The notes under the pieces are model-generated. The model did not search any database. It saw only the letters and a program-made list of their open reading frames with translations, and was not told the origin of the DNA. Made by a program: the position numbers and the translations under genes. Source: Pseudomonadota bacterium (GTDB lineage: Bacteria > Pseudomonadota > Alphaproteobacteria > Micavibrionales > UBA1664). Taken from it: a stretch of DNA of 64,000 nt. The stretch spans positions 28,171 through 92,170 of the forward strand of contig RFNZ01000009.1 of assembly GCA_009926935.1 (NCBI GenBank), in the 5' to 3' direction. Positions 34,366 through 43,118 of the stretch are shown here, piece by piece (position 1 is the first letter of the stretch; the number at the start of each line of letters is the position of its first letter).

Positions 34366-35115
34366 ATGACTGATACATCCCCCGACCTGTCCGGTCTTTT
34401 GGACACCATTCGTAAAACCGTTTTTGTACCCGTGCATCCGGCAGGGTGGCCTTTTGTGGCGGCCTTTGCAGTCGCATCGGCACTATTGGCCATGGTTTGG
34501 TCGGCGTTGGGCTGGATCGGCCTTTTGTTGACCATCTGGTGCATCTACTTTTTTAGAAACCCCGTAAGGGCTGTGCCAAAGCGTGATGGACTTGTTGTAT
34601 CACCGGGCTGCGGTCGTGTGGTTGCAGTTGTCCCCGACCAGAGCCTCCCGCCCGAGCTGGACCGTGCCGCTGATACGGGCCCCAACTTCACCCGCATCAG
34701 TATTTTTCTCTCGGTCTTCGATGTGCACGTCAACCGCGCGCCCATAGCGGGCACCGTCGTACAAACGGCTTATCGCCCTGGCAAATTTTTAAATGCCGCG
34801 CTTGATAAAGCGAGCACGGATAACGAGATGTCGGCAACCCTGCTGAAAGTCACGGATGGCAAAAAAGACGTGGATGTAGCATTTGTCCAAATCGCCGGAT
34901 GGGTTGCCCGCCGCATCATCAATGACCTGAGCGCAGGGCAGAATGTCAAAACCGGCCAGCACATGGGCCTTATCCGTTTTGGTTCCCGCATTGATGTCTA
35001 TGTGCCTGATTACGCCGTACCCATGGTGGCAGTCGGCCAGCGCGCGATAGAGGGCGAAACTATTCTGGCTGATCTCAGATCCAAGGAAAAACAACGCGAA
35101 GCGGAGATGATCTGA
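34366..35115 (+). CDS. psd: Phosphatidylserine decarboxylase, short class
   Basis: A 249-residue proenzyme of the short alphaproteobacterial/archaeal-type Psd class. A membrane region is present near residues 25-60 ('FVAAFAVASALLAMVWSALG'), 'FLSVFDVHVNR' is conserved, and the self-cleavage site is the Gly-Ser of 'IRFGSR' near the C-terminus, where Ser becomes the pyruvoyl group. It converts phosphatidylserine to phosphatidylethanolamine. Its stop overlaps the pssA start (TGATG), so the two steps of the pathway are translationally coupled. Confidence 0.95.
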   Translation: MTDTSPDLSGLLDTIRKTVFVPVHPAGWPFVAAFAVASALLAMVWSALGWIGLLLTIWCIYFFRNPVRAVPKRDGLVVSPGCGRVVAVVPDQSLPPELDRAADTGPNFTRISIFLSVFDVHVNRAPIAGTVVQTAYRPGKFLNAALDKASTDNEMSATLLKVTDGKKDVDVAFVQIAGWVARRIINDLSAGQNVKTGQHMGLIRFGSRIDVYVPDYAVPMVAVGQRAIEGETILADLRSKEKQREAEMI

Positions 35116-35930
35116 TGGCGGATTCGGGCGGTCTTGGCGAGTATTTCATCGACGACCCAAAAAACGAACGTCCGAAACCTGGCTTCAGGCTGCGCCGTTT
35201 TTTGCCGAGCATGCTCACGCTCTGCGGCTTGTCCGCGGGGCTTCTCGCCATCCAGAAAGCGATGCTCGATCAAACCGATCAAGCCGTGCTGCTCATCGCC
35301 TTTGCCGCCATCATCGATACGATGGACGGCGCGCTCGCAAGGCTCCTGCGTGCCACCAGCAAATTTGGGGCCGAGCTGGACTCCCTATCCGACTTTCTAT
35401 GCTTTGGTGTGGCACCGGCCTTTGTCTTGTATGTATGGGTGCTTGAGGGCGCGGGCCCTGTTGGTTGGATAGCTGTTCTTGTTTTTGCAATGGCATCGGC
35501 TTTGCGTCTTGCGCGTTTCAACGCCATGTCGGAAGAGGACCCGAGGCCCGTCTGGGCACAAAAGTTTTTCATGGGCGTACCGGCGCCGTGTGGCGCGGGC
35601 TTGGCATTGATGCCCGTGATCATCTATCAGCTTCTGCCTGAGCTCAGTTATTTCAACGCGCTTACGCCGCTCATCGGCATCTGGATGATTGTGATCGCAG
35701 GTGCAATGGTTTCGGGTATGCCTACGCTTTCAACCAAGCAGTTCAAAATACCGCAACTGCCGGCTGTTGCCATGCTGGCGCTTGGGGGTGCTTTTTTGGC
35801 AGCACTCATTCATGCGCCGTGGGCTACGCTTACGGTCATGGGCGTTACCTATGCCGCCTCGATCCCCCTTGGTCTCAAACATTACATGACACTCAAAAAG
35901 GCCAACGCGGCTCCACGCAGCGATGCTTGA
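35115..35930 (+). CDS. pssA: CDP-diacylglycerol-serine O-phosphatidyltransferase
   Basis: A 271-residue integral membrane protein with the CDP-alcohol phosphotransferase motif DG-x2-AR-x8-G-x3-D-x3-D ('MDGALARL' ... 'FGAELDSLSDF'). It makes phosphatidylserine from CDP-diacylglycerol and serine, the substrate of the preceding psd gene. Multiple membrane helices follow. The next gene starts inside its last codons. Confidence 0.95.
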   Translation: MADSGGLGEYFIDDPKNERPKPGFRLRRFLPSMLTLCGLSAGLLAIQKAMLDQTDQAVLLIAFAAIIDTMDGALARLLRATSKFGAELDSLSDFLCFGVAPAFVLYVWVLEGAGPVGWIAVLVFAMASALRLARFNAMSEEDPRPVWAQKFFMGVPAPCGAGLALMPVIIYQLLPELSYFNALTPLIGIWMIVIAGAMVSGMPTLSTKQFKIPQLPAVAMLALGGAFLAALIHAPWATLTVMGVTYAASIPLGLKHYMTLKKANAAPRSDA

Positions 35931-36537
35931 TACCCATATCCGCCCGTATATTGATCCGCACCTCAAAAGAGCGGCGGCATGGATCTTCAAAAGAGGCTTG
36001 CGCGCAGACCACATGACATGGCTTGGCCTGGCATTTGGTGCGTTTGCAGCCTTCTTCCTGCTCTATCAGAGTTATTATGTGGCGCTTCTTTTAATCGCGC
36101 TCAATCGCATGGCCGATGGTTTAGACGGGCCGCTCGCAAGGCTTGAGAGCCGGAACGGGTCAGATGCCGGCGCGTTTCTAGATATCGTGTTCGATTTCTT
36201 CATATATGCAGGGCTACCTTTTTGTATGGCGGCAGGAATCGATACAAAAACCGCATGGGCGGCAACATCATTCCTGCTTTTGGGCGTGACGCTTTCAGGT
36301 GTTGCGTTCCTGGCGCATGCGGTCATAGCGGCCAAACGCGGGCGTGAAAGCACGACTCAGGGCCAAAAAGGCATGTACTACGCCGGCGGACTGATGGAGG
36401 GGACCGAGACAGTCATCTTCCTCTGCCTCATCTGCCTTTTTCCGTTATATTACGTGGGCATCGCTTCAGTATTCGGGTTGCTGTGTCTGGTTACAGCCAT
36501 GGGCCGCATTGGCCGCGCACTCGTGGACTATGCATAA
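35923..36537 (+). CDS. Second CDP-alcohol phosphatidyltransferase
   Basis: A 204-residue membrane protein with the same motif ('DGLDGPLARLES' ... 'DAGAFLDIVFDF'), so a member of the CDP-alcohol phosphotransferase superfamily. The alcohol substrate cannot be deduced. It overlaps the pssA end by 8 bp and completes a three-gene phospholipid operon. Its length and the N-terminal 'GLRADHMTWLGL' segment are closest to PgsA-type or uncharacterised members. Confidence 0.9.
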   Translation: MLDTHIRPYIDPHLKRAAAWIFKRGLRADHMTWLGLAFGAFAAFFLLYQSYYVALLLIALNRMADGLDGPLARLESRNGSDAGAFLDIVFDFFIYAGLPFCMAAGIDTKTAWAATSFLLLGVTLSGVAFLAHAVIAAKRGRESTTQGQKGMYYAGGLMEGTETVIFLCLICLFPLYYVGIASVFGLLCLVTAMGRIGRALVDYA

Positions 36538-37028
36538 ACGAGATGTTGAAGGCCGCGCCCGCGGCCCATCGCAAGACGATGGATATCGGGTTTACCGTCA
36601 CGCAGATCAAGGGCATTAAGGGCAAAACGCTGGCGCAGGCGGCCAATGACATTCATCGCAGTCGCGCGTGCACGCAAAAGATCAAGGGCGTGGACTTTCG
36701 GCGTTGAAATACGTTGATTGCCTCCCGCCATCAAAAGCCTGCTCGCCATCTGCTGACGACGGAGATCAGGGATACGCGCACGGGCGGCAAATGTGGCCAT
36801 GGCACCGGTATGGCTTCTGACAAAACGTGTGGCGCCTGCGCGCGTTTCACGCAGATTGGTAAGAAGCGTTGGAGCTCGGCGGAAACGTCGGGCCTGACGG
36901 GAAGAGGCGCGAGGCACCGCAGGCACCGACATATTGGCAACGGCAGCCGCCTGCATGAGCATGGCCGTTGCCTCCGGAAGCGGGGCTTCCGAGGTAAAAC
37001 GGTCATTGACGGCAGCAAGAGCGCGCAT
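36528..37028 (-). CDS. Hypothetical Arg/Ala-rich protein downstream of comM
   Basis: A 166-residue frame, rich in Arg and Ala, without recognised domain. It lies 52 bp downstream of comM in the same direction and its end overlaps the phosphatidyltransferase gene by 10 bp. The alternative plus-strand frame at 36714-37046 looks less protein-like. Real but unverified: if it is not a gene, the interval 36538-37080 holds nothing else visible. Confidence 0.45.
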   Translation of the reverse strand: MRALAAVNDRFTSEAPLPEATAMLMQAAAVANMSVPAVPRASSRQARRFRRAPTLLTNLRETRAGATRFVRSHTGAMATFAARARIPDLRRQQMASRLLMAGGNQRISTPKVHALDLLRARATAMNVIGRLRQRFALNALDLRDGKPDIHRLAMGRGRGLQHLVYA

Positions 37029-37080
37029 ACCCGCAATATAGGGTAATTTGGCCTGCCTGTCTAAGGAATCTGGAAATAGT

Positions 37081-38592
37081 TTACGTATTCAAATAGCGGT
37101 GCGGACGATACGACAAAGCCTCCGCAAGATGGGTACGCCCGATCAGCGCCGGCCCTCCATCAAGATCGGCAATCGTGCGGGCGACACGCAGCATACGGTG
37201 GTATCCGCGGGCGGATATGCTCATGCTGGCCGCAGCTTGATCCAGAAGCGCTTTGGCATCGGGCGCCAGTTTGGCCGCCTCATCTAACATTGAAACAGAG
37301 ATGCTGCTGTTGATACCGGCATCCCCGTAGCGCTCAACTTGTATTGCACGTGCCTTGGCAACACGCAGGGCAACGGTGGCGGAGGGCTCGCCTGTTTTGG
37401 GCGCGTTTAAATCAGCAAGGCTGACGGCGGGCACTTCGATGTGCATGTCGATCCGGTCAAGCAGCGGGCCGGAAAGTTTGCCCTGATACTCCGAGGCACA
37501 TTTGGGCGCCCGTGTGCATTCCTGCCCGGGGTCACCCAGATATCCGCAGCGGCAGGGGTTCATAGCCGCTATCAGTTGAAACCGCGCAGGCCAAACCGCA
37601 TGGCTGTTCACGCGGGCAATAATGGCTTGCCCCGCCTCAAGTGGTTGCCGCAGGGCCTCAAGCGATGCGCGCTGGAACTCCGGCAACTCGTCCAGAAATA
37701 AAACACCGTTATGGGCGAGTGATATCTCACCCGGCTTGGCTTTGGCCCCGCCGCCAACAAGGGCCGGAAGTGATGCTGAGTGGTGCGGATCACGATAGGG
37801 GCGTACGCGTACCATCCCGCCTTCAGGCAGGTTGCCGGCCAGTGAATGGATCATCGATATTTCAAGCGCTTCACGCGGTGTCAGTGGCGGCAATATCCCT
37901 GACAAACGCGATGCCAGCATCGATTTACCAGACCCGGGCGGCCCCATCATAAGCAGGTTATGCCCACCCGCCGCCGCAACCTCAAGGGCGCGTTTGGCTG
38001 ATTCCTGCCCGCGAATATCCGATAGGCATGGCACGCTAAAATCAACGGCATCCGGCAATTTGGCTTGCGGGGGCGAGAGCACCTGAACGCCCTTAAAATG
38101 GTTGATAAGCTGCAGCAAATCTTGGGGTGCCAAAATATCGATACCACCCGCCCATGCGGCCTCGGCTCCGCACGATTGCGGGCAGAGAAGCATCAGATTT
38201 TCTGCGGCTGAGTGGATGGCAGCCGGCAAAACACCGCTGACAGAACGGATAGAAGCATCAAGCCCAAGTTCACCCAAAACGCAGCAATTTTTGATCTCTT
38301 CTTTGGGCAGGATATCCATGGCAGCAAGCACGGCCAAAGCAATTGGCAAATCGTAATGCGACCCTTCTTTTAAAACATCGGCGGGGGCAAGGTTCACCGT
38401 AATGCGTTTGGGTGGCAGCGAAAGCCCCATGGCGTGCAGAGCACCCCGCACCCGTTCGCGGCTTTCGCCAACGGCTTTGTCAGGCAGGCCCACAACCGTA
38501 AACGCAGGCAGGCCCGATGCCATTTGTACCTGTACCTCGATCGGCAGAACATCGATGCCGGAAAAAGCAACGGTTTGAACACTGGCTACCAT
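37081..38592 (-). CDS. comM: ComM / YifB Mg-chelatase-like AAA+ helicase
   Basis: A 503-residue protein: N-terminal ComM domain ('[29 protein letters not shown]' pattern, shortened), AAA+ Mg-chelatase domain with Walker A '[11 protein letters not shown]', Walker B 'LFLDELPEF', and a C-terminal domain with '[10 protein letters not shown]' cysteines. ComM promotes branch migration during natural transformation. The ATG at 38592 is preferred over 38628 because GAGGGA stands directly upstream and it begins the conserved sequence. Confidence 0.95.
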   Translation of the reverse strand: [503 protein letters not shown]

Positions 38593-38704
38593 GAAAATTC
38601 CCTCTTGAAGCAGAGTGTTATAACGCATTATCCACTGCTGGCAAATCGTGATAGGCTTTTTCGGTAATGATTCTTCCTGCCTTTTTTATTTTCGATAAAA
38701 TCAG

Positions 38705-39400
38705 ATGGTAAAATCCCCAAAAGACCGCCATCCGCCCGTTCGCAAGATGTCCGAACAGGATATGGCCCAGCTCTACATGCACACCGAGGCGCCGCTCCGC
38801 CTCGATGCGCTTTTGCAGGGGCAGGAGGTGGGCGATGCCGCGCAAATAGCCGTCCATGATGCGATAGGCGGGCAAACACCGGACTTGGCGCTTATATCGC
38901 TCTCGCTTTCGGCCCTGATCATTGCCCGCGATTTCCCGCTGGAATTAAAAGACGGCGAAATGGGCCCGGTTTTGCGCGAACTTGTGGTGGCATCCGAAGA
39001 CAATCTGATAACCGTTGGCCGTCTCTGGCTTGATACATCCTGCTACGGCGTCGAGCCGGACATCAAGGAGGCGCGGGCGATTGTAGGCTCCATCCCCGAC
39101 CGTCTGCGCATTTTAACATCCATATTCATGGAACTGCGTGATGTCCTCGATAACGGGCACGAGATCATGTATCGCGCTGTCAAAACCCTCTATTATCAGG
39201 CCGAAAGTCACGCCGATTTGGCCGATAAATTCGTCGAACGTCTTACGGAACCTCAAAAAAAGAAAAAGCGCGACGCCAAAGCAGAAGAAGCGCCGAAACC
39301 CAAGCTGGATCAAGTTCCCCTGCCTTTTGAACTCATGAGGCCGAAAGTCGGCGCCGATATCGTGACATTCAGCCTCTTCCGCGAAAAACGCGGCCGTTAG
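38705..39400 (+). CDS. Conserved hypothetical cytoplasmic protein
   Basis: A 231-residue helical protein without signal peptide, membrane segment or a motif I recognise. A Lys-rich cluster ('PQKKKKRDAKAEE', about residues 180-192) separates a long helical domain from a short hydrophobic tail. It is divergent from comM and its stop overlaps the stop of the rimK-like gene by 4 bp. Confidence 0.65.
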   Translation: MVKSPKDRHPPVRKMSEQDMAQLYMHTEAPLRLDALLQGQEVGDAAQIAVHDAIGGQTPDLALISLSLSALIIARDFPLELKDGEMGPVLRELVVASEDNLITVGRLWLDTSCYGVEPDIKEARAIVGSIPDRLRILTSIFMELRDVLDNGHEIMYRAVKTLYYQAESHADLADKFVERLTEPQKKKKRDAKAEEAPKPKLDQVPLPFELMRPKVGADIVTFSLFREKRGR

Positions 39401-40296
39401 GCTATCAGCCTAGATGGGCTTTGCGCGGTATTTCTTGGATGTTTTATGCAGCCTTTTAAAATGGCGAGAGCAATATTCAGGTTTGGATTGGCCTTCTCTA
39501 TCTCACTGAAACCAGGTGAGGCATTGACCTCACAGATCGTATAGCCGCCACCCTCCGTGAAAAGCAGATCAACGCCGCCGATATCAAGGTTCAGAGCCTG
39601 AACCGCACGGATGGATATATCACGCGCGGCAGCATCAAGGGCATGTTTGTGCCCGCGGCCTCCCTTGGCAATATTCGCTCTGAAGTCGTCACCCCTGCCT
39701 ACGCGCTGCATGTTGCCGACGATCTCTCCTGAAACCACAAACACACGCAGGTCACGCCCATGGCTATGGGCAATAAAATCCTCAAACAGGTATTGTTTTT
39801 GTCCGTCCTGTTGCTGCGTTCTTTTAAGGGTGTCAACAAGGTCAGGAAGTGTCCTGATAAGCTGAACACCGTCGCCTTTAGCCCCGCGTACTGGTTTAAA
39901 TACAATAGGCAGGCCGTGATCCGCTACAAGAGCATCAGCGGTTGTGGATCGCCCCAGAAGTGTTTTCTTGGGCACCGGCAGGCCGTTCATCGCAAGAATT
40001 TTGCCTGCCTCGTATTTATTGCCAGCCACACGGATGGCCGCTGCACGGTTGAAGATATAGCACCCCTGTTTTTCCAGTTGATCAATAAGCGCAAGTTCTC
40101 TCTTTTTTGCGGCAGCACCAAGGCGCGAGATAACGACATCAGGCAAGGCTTCATCGTCGAGGAGGGCGGGGTCTTTTTTTGAAAGGGCACGAATATCAGG
40201 GAACTCAAGATCAATCTGCAGAAGGTCAGCCGCCTTCTTAAAATTTTGCCGTGCTGGCGTAAACTTCTTACCCTTGGAAAGAATCCAGACTTTCAT
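39397..40296 (-). CDS. rimK: RimK-like ATP-grasp ligase
   Basis: A 299-residue ATP-grasp protein with the RimK order: 'RLGAAAKKRELAL', 'AGNKYEAGKILAMNGLPVPKT'-type segment, 'VFKPVRGAKGDGVQL' ATP-binding loop, 'GRDLRVFVV', 'RANIAKGGRG', and the metal-binding 'EVNASPGF' at the end. RimK adds glutamate to ribosomal protein S6, and relatives ligate other amino acids. The ATG at 40296 follows AGGGA; a GTG one codon earlier is possible. Confidence 0.92.
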   Translation of the reverse strand: MKVWILSKGKKFTPARQNFKKAADLLQIDLEFPDIRALSKKDPALLDDEALPDVVISRLGAAAKKRELALIDQLEKQGCYIFNRAAAIRVAGNKYEAGKILAMNGLPVPKKTLLGRSTTADALVADHGLPIVFKPVRGAKGDGVQLIRTLPDLVDTLKRTQQQDGQKQYLFEDFIAHSHGRDLRVFVVSGEIVGNMQRVGRGDDFRANIAKGGRGHKHALDAAARDISIRAVQALNLDIGGVDLLFTEGGGYTICEVNASPGFSEIEKANPNLNIALAILKGCIKHPRNTAQSPSRLIA

Positions 40297-40525
40297 CACA
40301 CATCCCTGTTTTTTTGAGAACAGTTAAACGGCGATCAATCTGACGTCAAGTTATTGTTTTTAAACAAAAATTATAACTTTAAACGAATTTTCCATCATAG
40401 CCGTATTGATTTTGAAAGTAAATTTTTCCAATACGTTTTAAGGATTCCGGCTTGAGCGCGAAGTAAAGCGTCGCAAACCCCCCGCGCCAGAGCACCATTG
40501 CTTGAAGCAACCAAAGAGTGCGGCT
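40297..40525. other. AT-rich gap between rimK and pyk with an imperfect palindrome
   Basis: No gene is visible. An imperfect palindrome with arms AAGTTAT (40348-40354) and ATAACTT (40373-40379) lies about 50 bp upstream of rimK and may be an operator or part of its promoter. Confidence 0.35.
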
Positions 40526-41962
40526 TTATTCCACCCACGCAATCCGCAATATGTTTGTCGAGCCTGCCGTCCCAAACGGCACACCCGCAGTAATCACGAC
40601 GCGCTGCCCTTTCTGGGCGAGGCCTTTGTCCTTGGCGATAGAGGTGGCTTTCGCGACCATATCATCAAAGCCGACGATATCCGTACACTGCACGGGGTGG
40701 ACCCCGTACGATAGAGCCATCCGCCGTGCAACGCTGATGTCGGGCGTAAGGCAAATGATAGGCACGCTAGGTCTCTGCCGCGCGGCACGCAGGGCCGTGA
40801 GGCCCCGGGATGTAAAGGTAACAATCGCAGCCGCATTGATGTCTTTGGATATATAATGCGCTGACGCCGATATAGCGTCGTGGTTGTCGCCCAGCTTCGT
40901 ATCCGGATGCTCGGCATCCATGACCGGACGGTAGAAGGGGTCCGATTCAACGGAGGCGGCAATCCGGTCCATCATGGCTACGGCCTCGACAGGGTATTGG
41001 CCGGAAGCCGTTTCGGCAGAAAGCATGATGGCATCCGCCCCGTCATAAATGGCTGTCGCAACATCCGATGCTTCCGCGCGGGTGGGTGTGGCTGAGCTGA
41101 CCATCGACTCCAGCATCTGTGTGGCCACGATCACGGGTTTACCCGCCATCCGCACGGCCCGTACGATTTGCTTCTGGACGGGCGGCACACGCTCGGGTGG
41201 TATCTCAACGCCAAGGTCGCCGCGCGCTACCATCACGGCATCAGCCAGTTCCACGATCCCGTCAAGACGTTCGATCGCGGACGGCTTTTCAAGCTTGGCC
41301 AAAACCTTGGCGTGGCCACCGGTCAGCTTTTTGGTTTCGGCAATATCTTCGGGTCGCTGCACAAAACTTTGCGCAATCCAGTCGGCTCCAAGGTCCATTG
41401 CGGCTACAAGGTCGCGCTTGTCTTTTTCGGTCAGGGCGGGAATGGGCAAAATGACACCCGGCACATTCACGCCCTTTTTATCTGAAATACGGGTACCCGC
41501 TATGACCTCAACCAAAAGATGGTCGCGGGCTTTCTCGCGCACCATCAGCTGTACCTTACCATCATCGACCAGCAGCATCATGCCGGGTGTTGCCACGGCA
41601 TGGATCTCGGGATGCGGCAGGCACACGCGGCCCGCATCACCCGCCGTCTCATCAAGGTCAAGGCGCATCATGTGGCCGGCCGTTATCTCGATCGCACCGT
41701 CTTTAAATTTCCCGACACGCAGTTTTGGTCCCTGTAGGTCGGCGATGATTCCAATGGGGTGATCGGCCGATTTTTCGATATCGCGGATGATTTTAAGCCG
41801 TGCCGCATGGTCCTCGTGGGTGCCGTGCGAGAAGTTGAGGCGGAACAGGTCAGCTCCTGCCTCGAACAGCTTTCGGATCATGATGATGTCCGAACTTGCG
41901 GGCCCGAGGGTAGCAACAATGCGGGTGCGGCGGCGGCGGGGAAGAAAAGGGGTAACGGGCAT
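40526..41962 (-). CDS. pyk: Pyruvate kinase
   Basis: A 478-residue enzyme with all family motifs: 'RRRTRIVATLGPASS' start, 'NFSHGTHEDH', 'ADLQGPKLRVG', 'AKLEKPSAIE' (catalytic Lys), 'VMVARGDLGVEIP', 'ATQMLESMV' and 'DGADAIMLSAETASGQYP'. It converts phosphoenolpyruvate and ADP to pyruvate and ATP. The C-terminal regulatory domain is complete ('GVPFGTAGSTNILRI'). Confidence 0.97.
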   Translation of the reverse strand: MPVTPFLPRRRRTRIVATLGPASSDIIMIRKLFEAGADLFRLNFSHGTHEDHAARLKIIRDIEKSADHPIGIIADLQGPKLRVGKFKDGAIEITAGHMMRLDLDETAGDAGRVCLPHPEIHAVATPGMMLLVDDGKVQLMVREKARDHLLVEVIAGTRISDKKGVNVPGVILPIPALTEKDKRDLVAAMDLGADWIAQSFVQRPEDIAETKKLTGGHAKVLAKLEKPSAIERLDGIVELADAVMVARGDLGVEIPPERVPPVQKQIVRAVRMAGKPVIVATQMLESMVSSATPTRAEASDVATAIYDGADAIMLSAETASGQYPVEAVAMMDRIAASVESDPFYRPVMDAEHPDTKLGDNHDAISASAHYISKDINAAAIVTFTSRGLTALRAARQRPSVPIICLTPDISVARRMALSYGVHPVQCTDIVGFDDMVAKATSIAKDKGLAQKGQRVVITAGVPFGTAGSTNILRIAWVE

Positions 41963-42046
41963 GGTCTGTCCTTTATGTTTCGGGTATAATACCAGACAAG
42001 TTCATTCTCGCCCAAGCCCCCAGAACACCGATATAGCCACACCAGT

Positions 42047-42733
42047 ATGTCCTCTATTCTGTCCACGCCCGATGTTCTTTTGCTCGGCTCCAACGCCGGT
42101 ATAGCGCAGGCGCGCGCGCTACTGCCCCAGAATCTGTCATCGGTTTCCGTTTCAGCCGAATCGCTCAGGTCACCCGAAGAAGTGTGGGAGGTGTTGCTCC
42201 GCGCCGTAAGCACGCACGCGCCGGAATCCGTGTTTGTGGCCTCGCACCGCATTTCCGTGATGCTGCCTGAATTTGCGGAGGGCGATGTCGGTATCCCCAT
42301 CCACCGTTCGGGCGTGCCGCTTGCCGATGCAGCGCGCCTCACCTGTACCCGTCGTGTAGGGCTGATAGCCCTTCCTGAAACATTGGCCCATGAGGACACG
42401 CAGGAGCAGCTTCGCCTGTATGCCGAGCGTGGCCTGCGAATCGTAACGCTGCCCGCAACGGACCTCGTCTATCCCGCCGGACGCTATGCGGACGAGGGGA
42501 TTGTGCCTGATATCGCGGCCCTGCGGGCCTTCATCGACCCTCTCCGCATGGACGTACGAATCGATTCGGTGATTCTCGCATCAAGCCACGCGAGCGCTCT
42601 TCGCAGAATGCTTGAAAAAGCGGCCTTCCGGCCATTTTACTGGATCGATGGAATTGCCGTTTCTGTTAGGAAATTCATAGCCTTAAGGGCGGATAACGCA
42701 TCGCGTATGGCCTCGGGCACCACCGGATACTGA
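42047..42733 (+). CDS. Glutamate/aspartate racemase-like protein lacking both catalytic cysteines
   Basis: A 228-residue protein that follows the MurI fold in order: 'VFVASHRIS' stands where racemases have 'ACNTAS', then 'GIPIHRSGVPLADAARL', 'VGLIALPET', 'LYAERGLRIVTLPATDLV' and 'SVILASSHASAL' where racemases have 'GCTHYP'. At both positions the catalytic Cys is replaced (Ser), so it is unlikely to be an active cysteine-pair racemase. The C-terminal 'WIDGIAVSVRK' matches the end of MurI. The gene is divergent from pyk. Function unknown; possibly a structural or regulatory relative. Confidence 0.6.
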   Translation: MSSILSTPDVLLLGSNAGIAQARALLPQNLSSVSVSAESLRSPEEVWEVLLRAVSTHAPESVFVASHRISVMLPEFAEGDVGIPIHRSGVPLADAARLTCTRRVGLIALPETLAHEDTQEQLRLYAERGLRIVTLPATDLVYPAGRYADEGIVPDIAALRAFIDPLRMDVRIDSVILASSHASALRRMLEKAAFRPFYWIDGIAVSVRKFIALRADNASRMASGTTGY

Positions 42734-43118
42734 TTCGAACCCGCATCAAAATCTGAAATCAATTTGCAACAAGACTGGTGTCTTATTTTTGGAAGGCGTG
42801 GGGCGCGGCTTCTTTCCCTAAACCAGATAAAAAATGTCGATAACAAGGTGGATAAATTTGGAGTTACTCATGCAAGTGCATGGAAATCATGAGGTTGGTT
42901 TGCATGTTTGCTTTTTATCCCCATGCCGACAAGTTTTCGCCTTAAAAAGAATATAATCCTATTCACACAACCACATCATCTAGTATCATAGGAGGTGTTG
43001 AAACACTACGGGTTGTAGAATTCTTCTGCGGCCTAAAAATTCGCCACAAAAGCGCCATATTTCGGCAGAGGTCATGAAAAGCCTTGAGGGGATACAGTGC
43101 GCGATAGGGAGTTGAGCC
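42734..43118. other. nrdA upstream region: DnaA-box-like and possible NrdR-type sites
   Basis: No gene is visible in this 385-bp gap. It holds three sequences that differ from the DnaA box by one base: GGTGGATAA (42847-42855, reverse strand), TTATCCCCA (42915-42923) and CTATTCACA (42959-42967). It also holds an inverted repeat CATGCAA ... TTGCATG (42869-42875 / 42900-42906), and ACACTACGGGTTGTAG (43003-43018), which partly resembles an NrdR box. These fit cell-cycle control of ribonucleotide reductase but are weak individually. Confidence 0.4.

Noticed and set aside
36714..37046. Plus-strand 110-residue frame opposite the gene downstream of comM
   Set aside because: It overlaps the minus-strand frame almost completely, has a Lys/Arg/Gly composition of a shadow frame and no upstream gene context.
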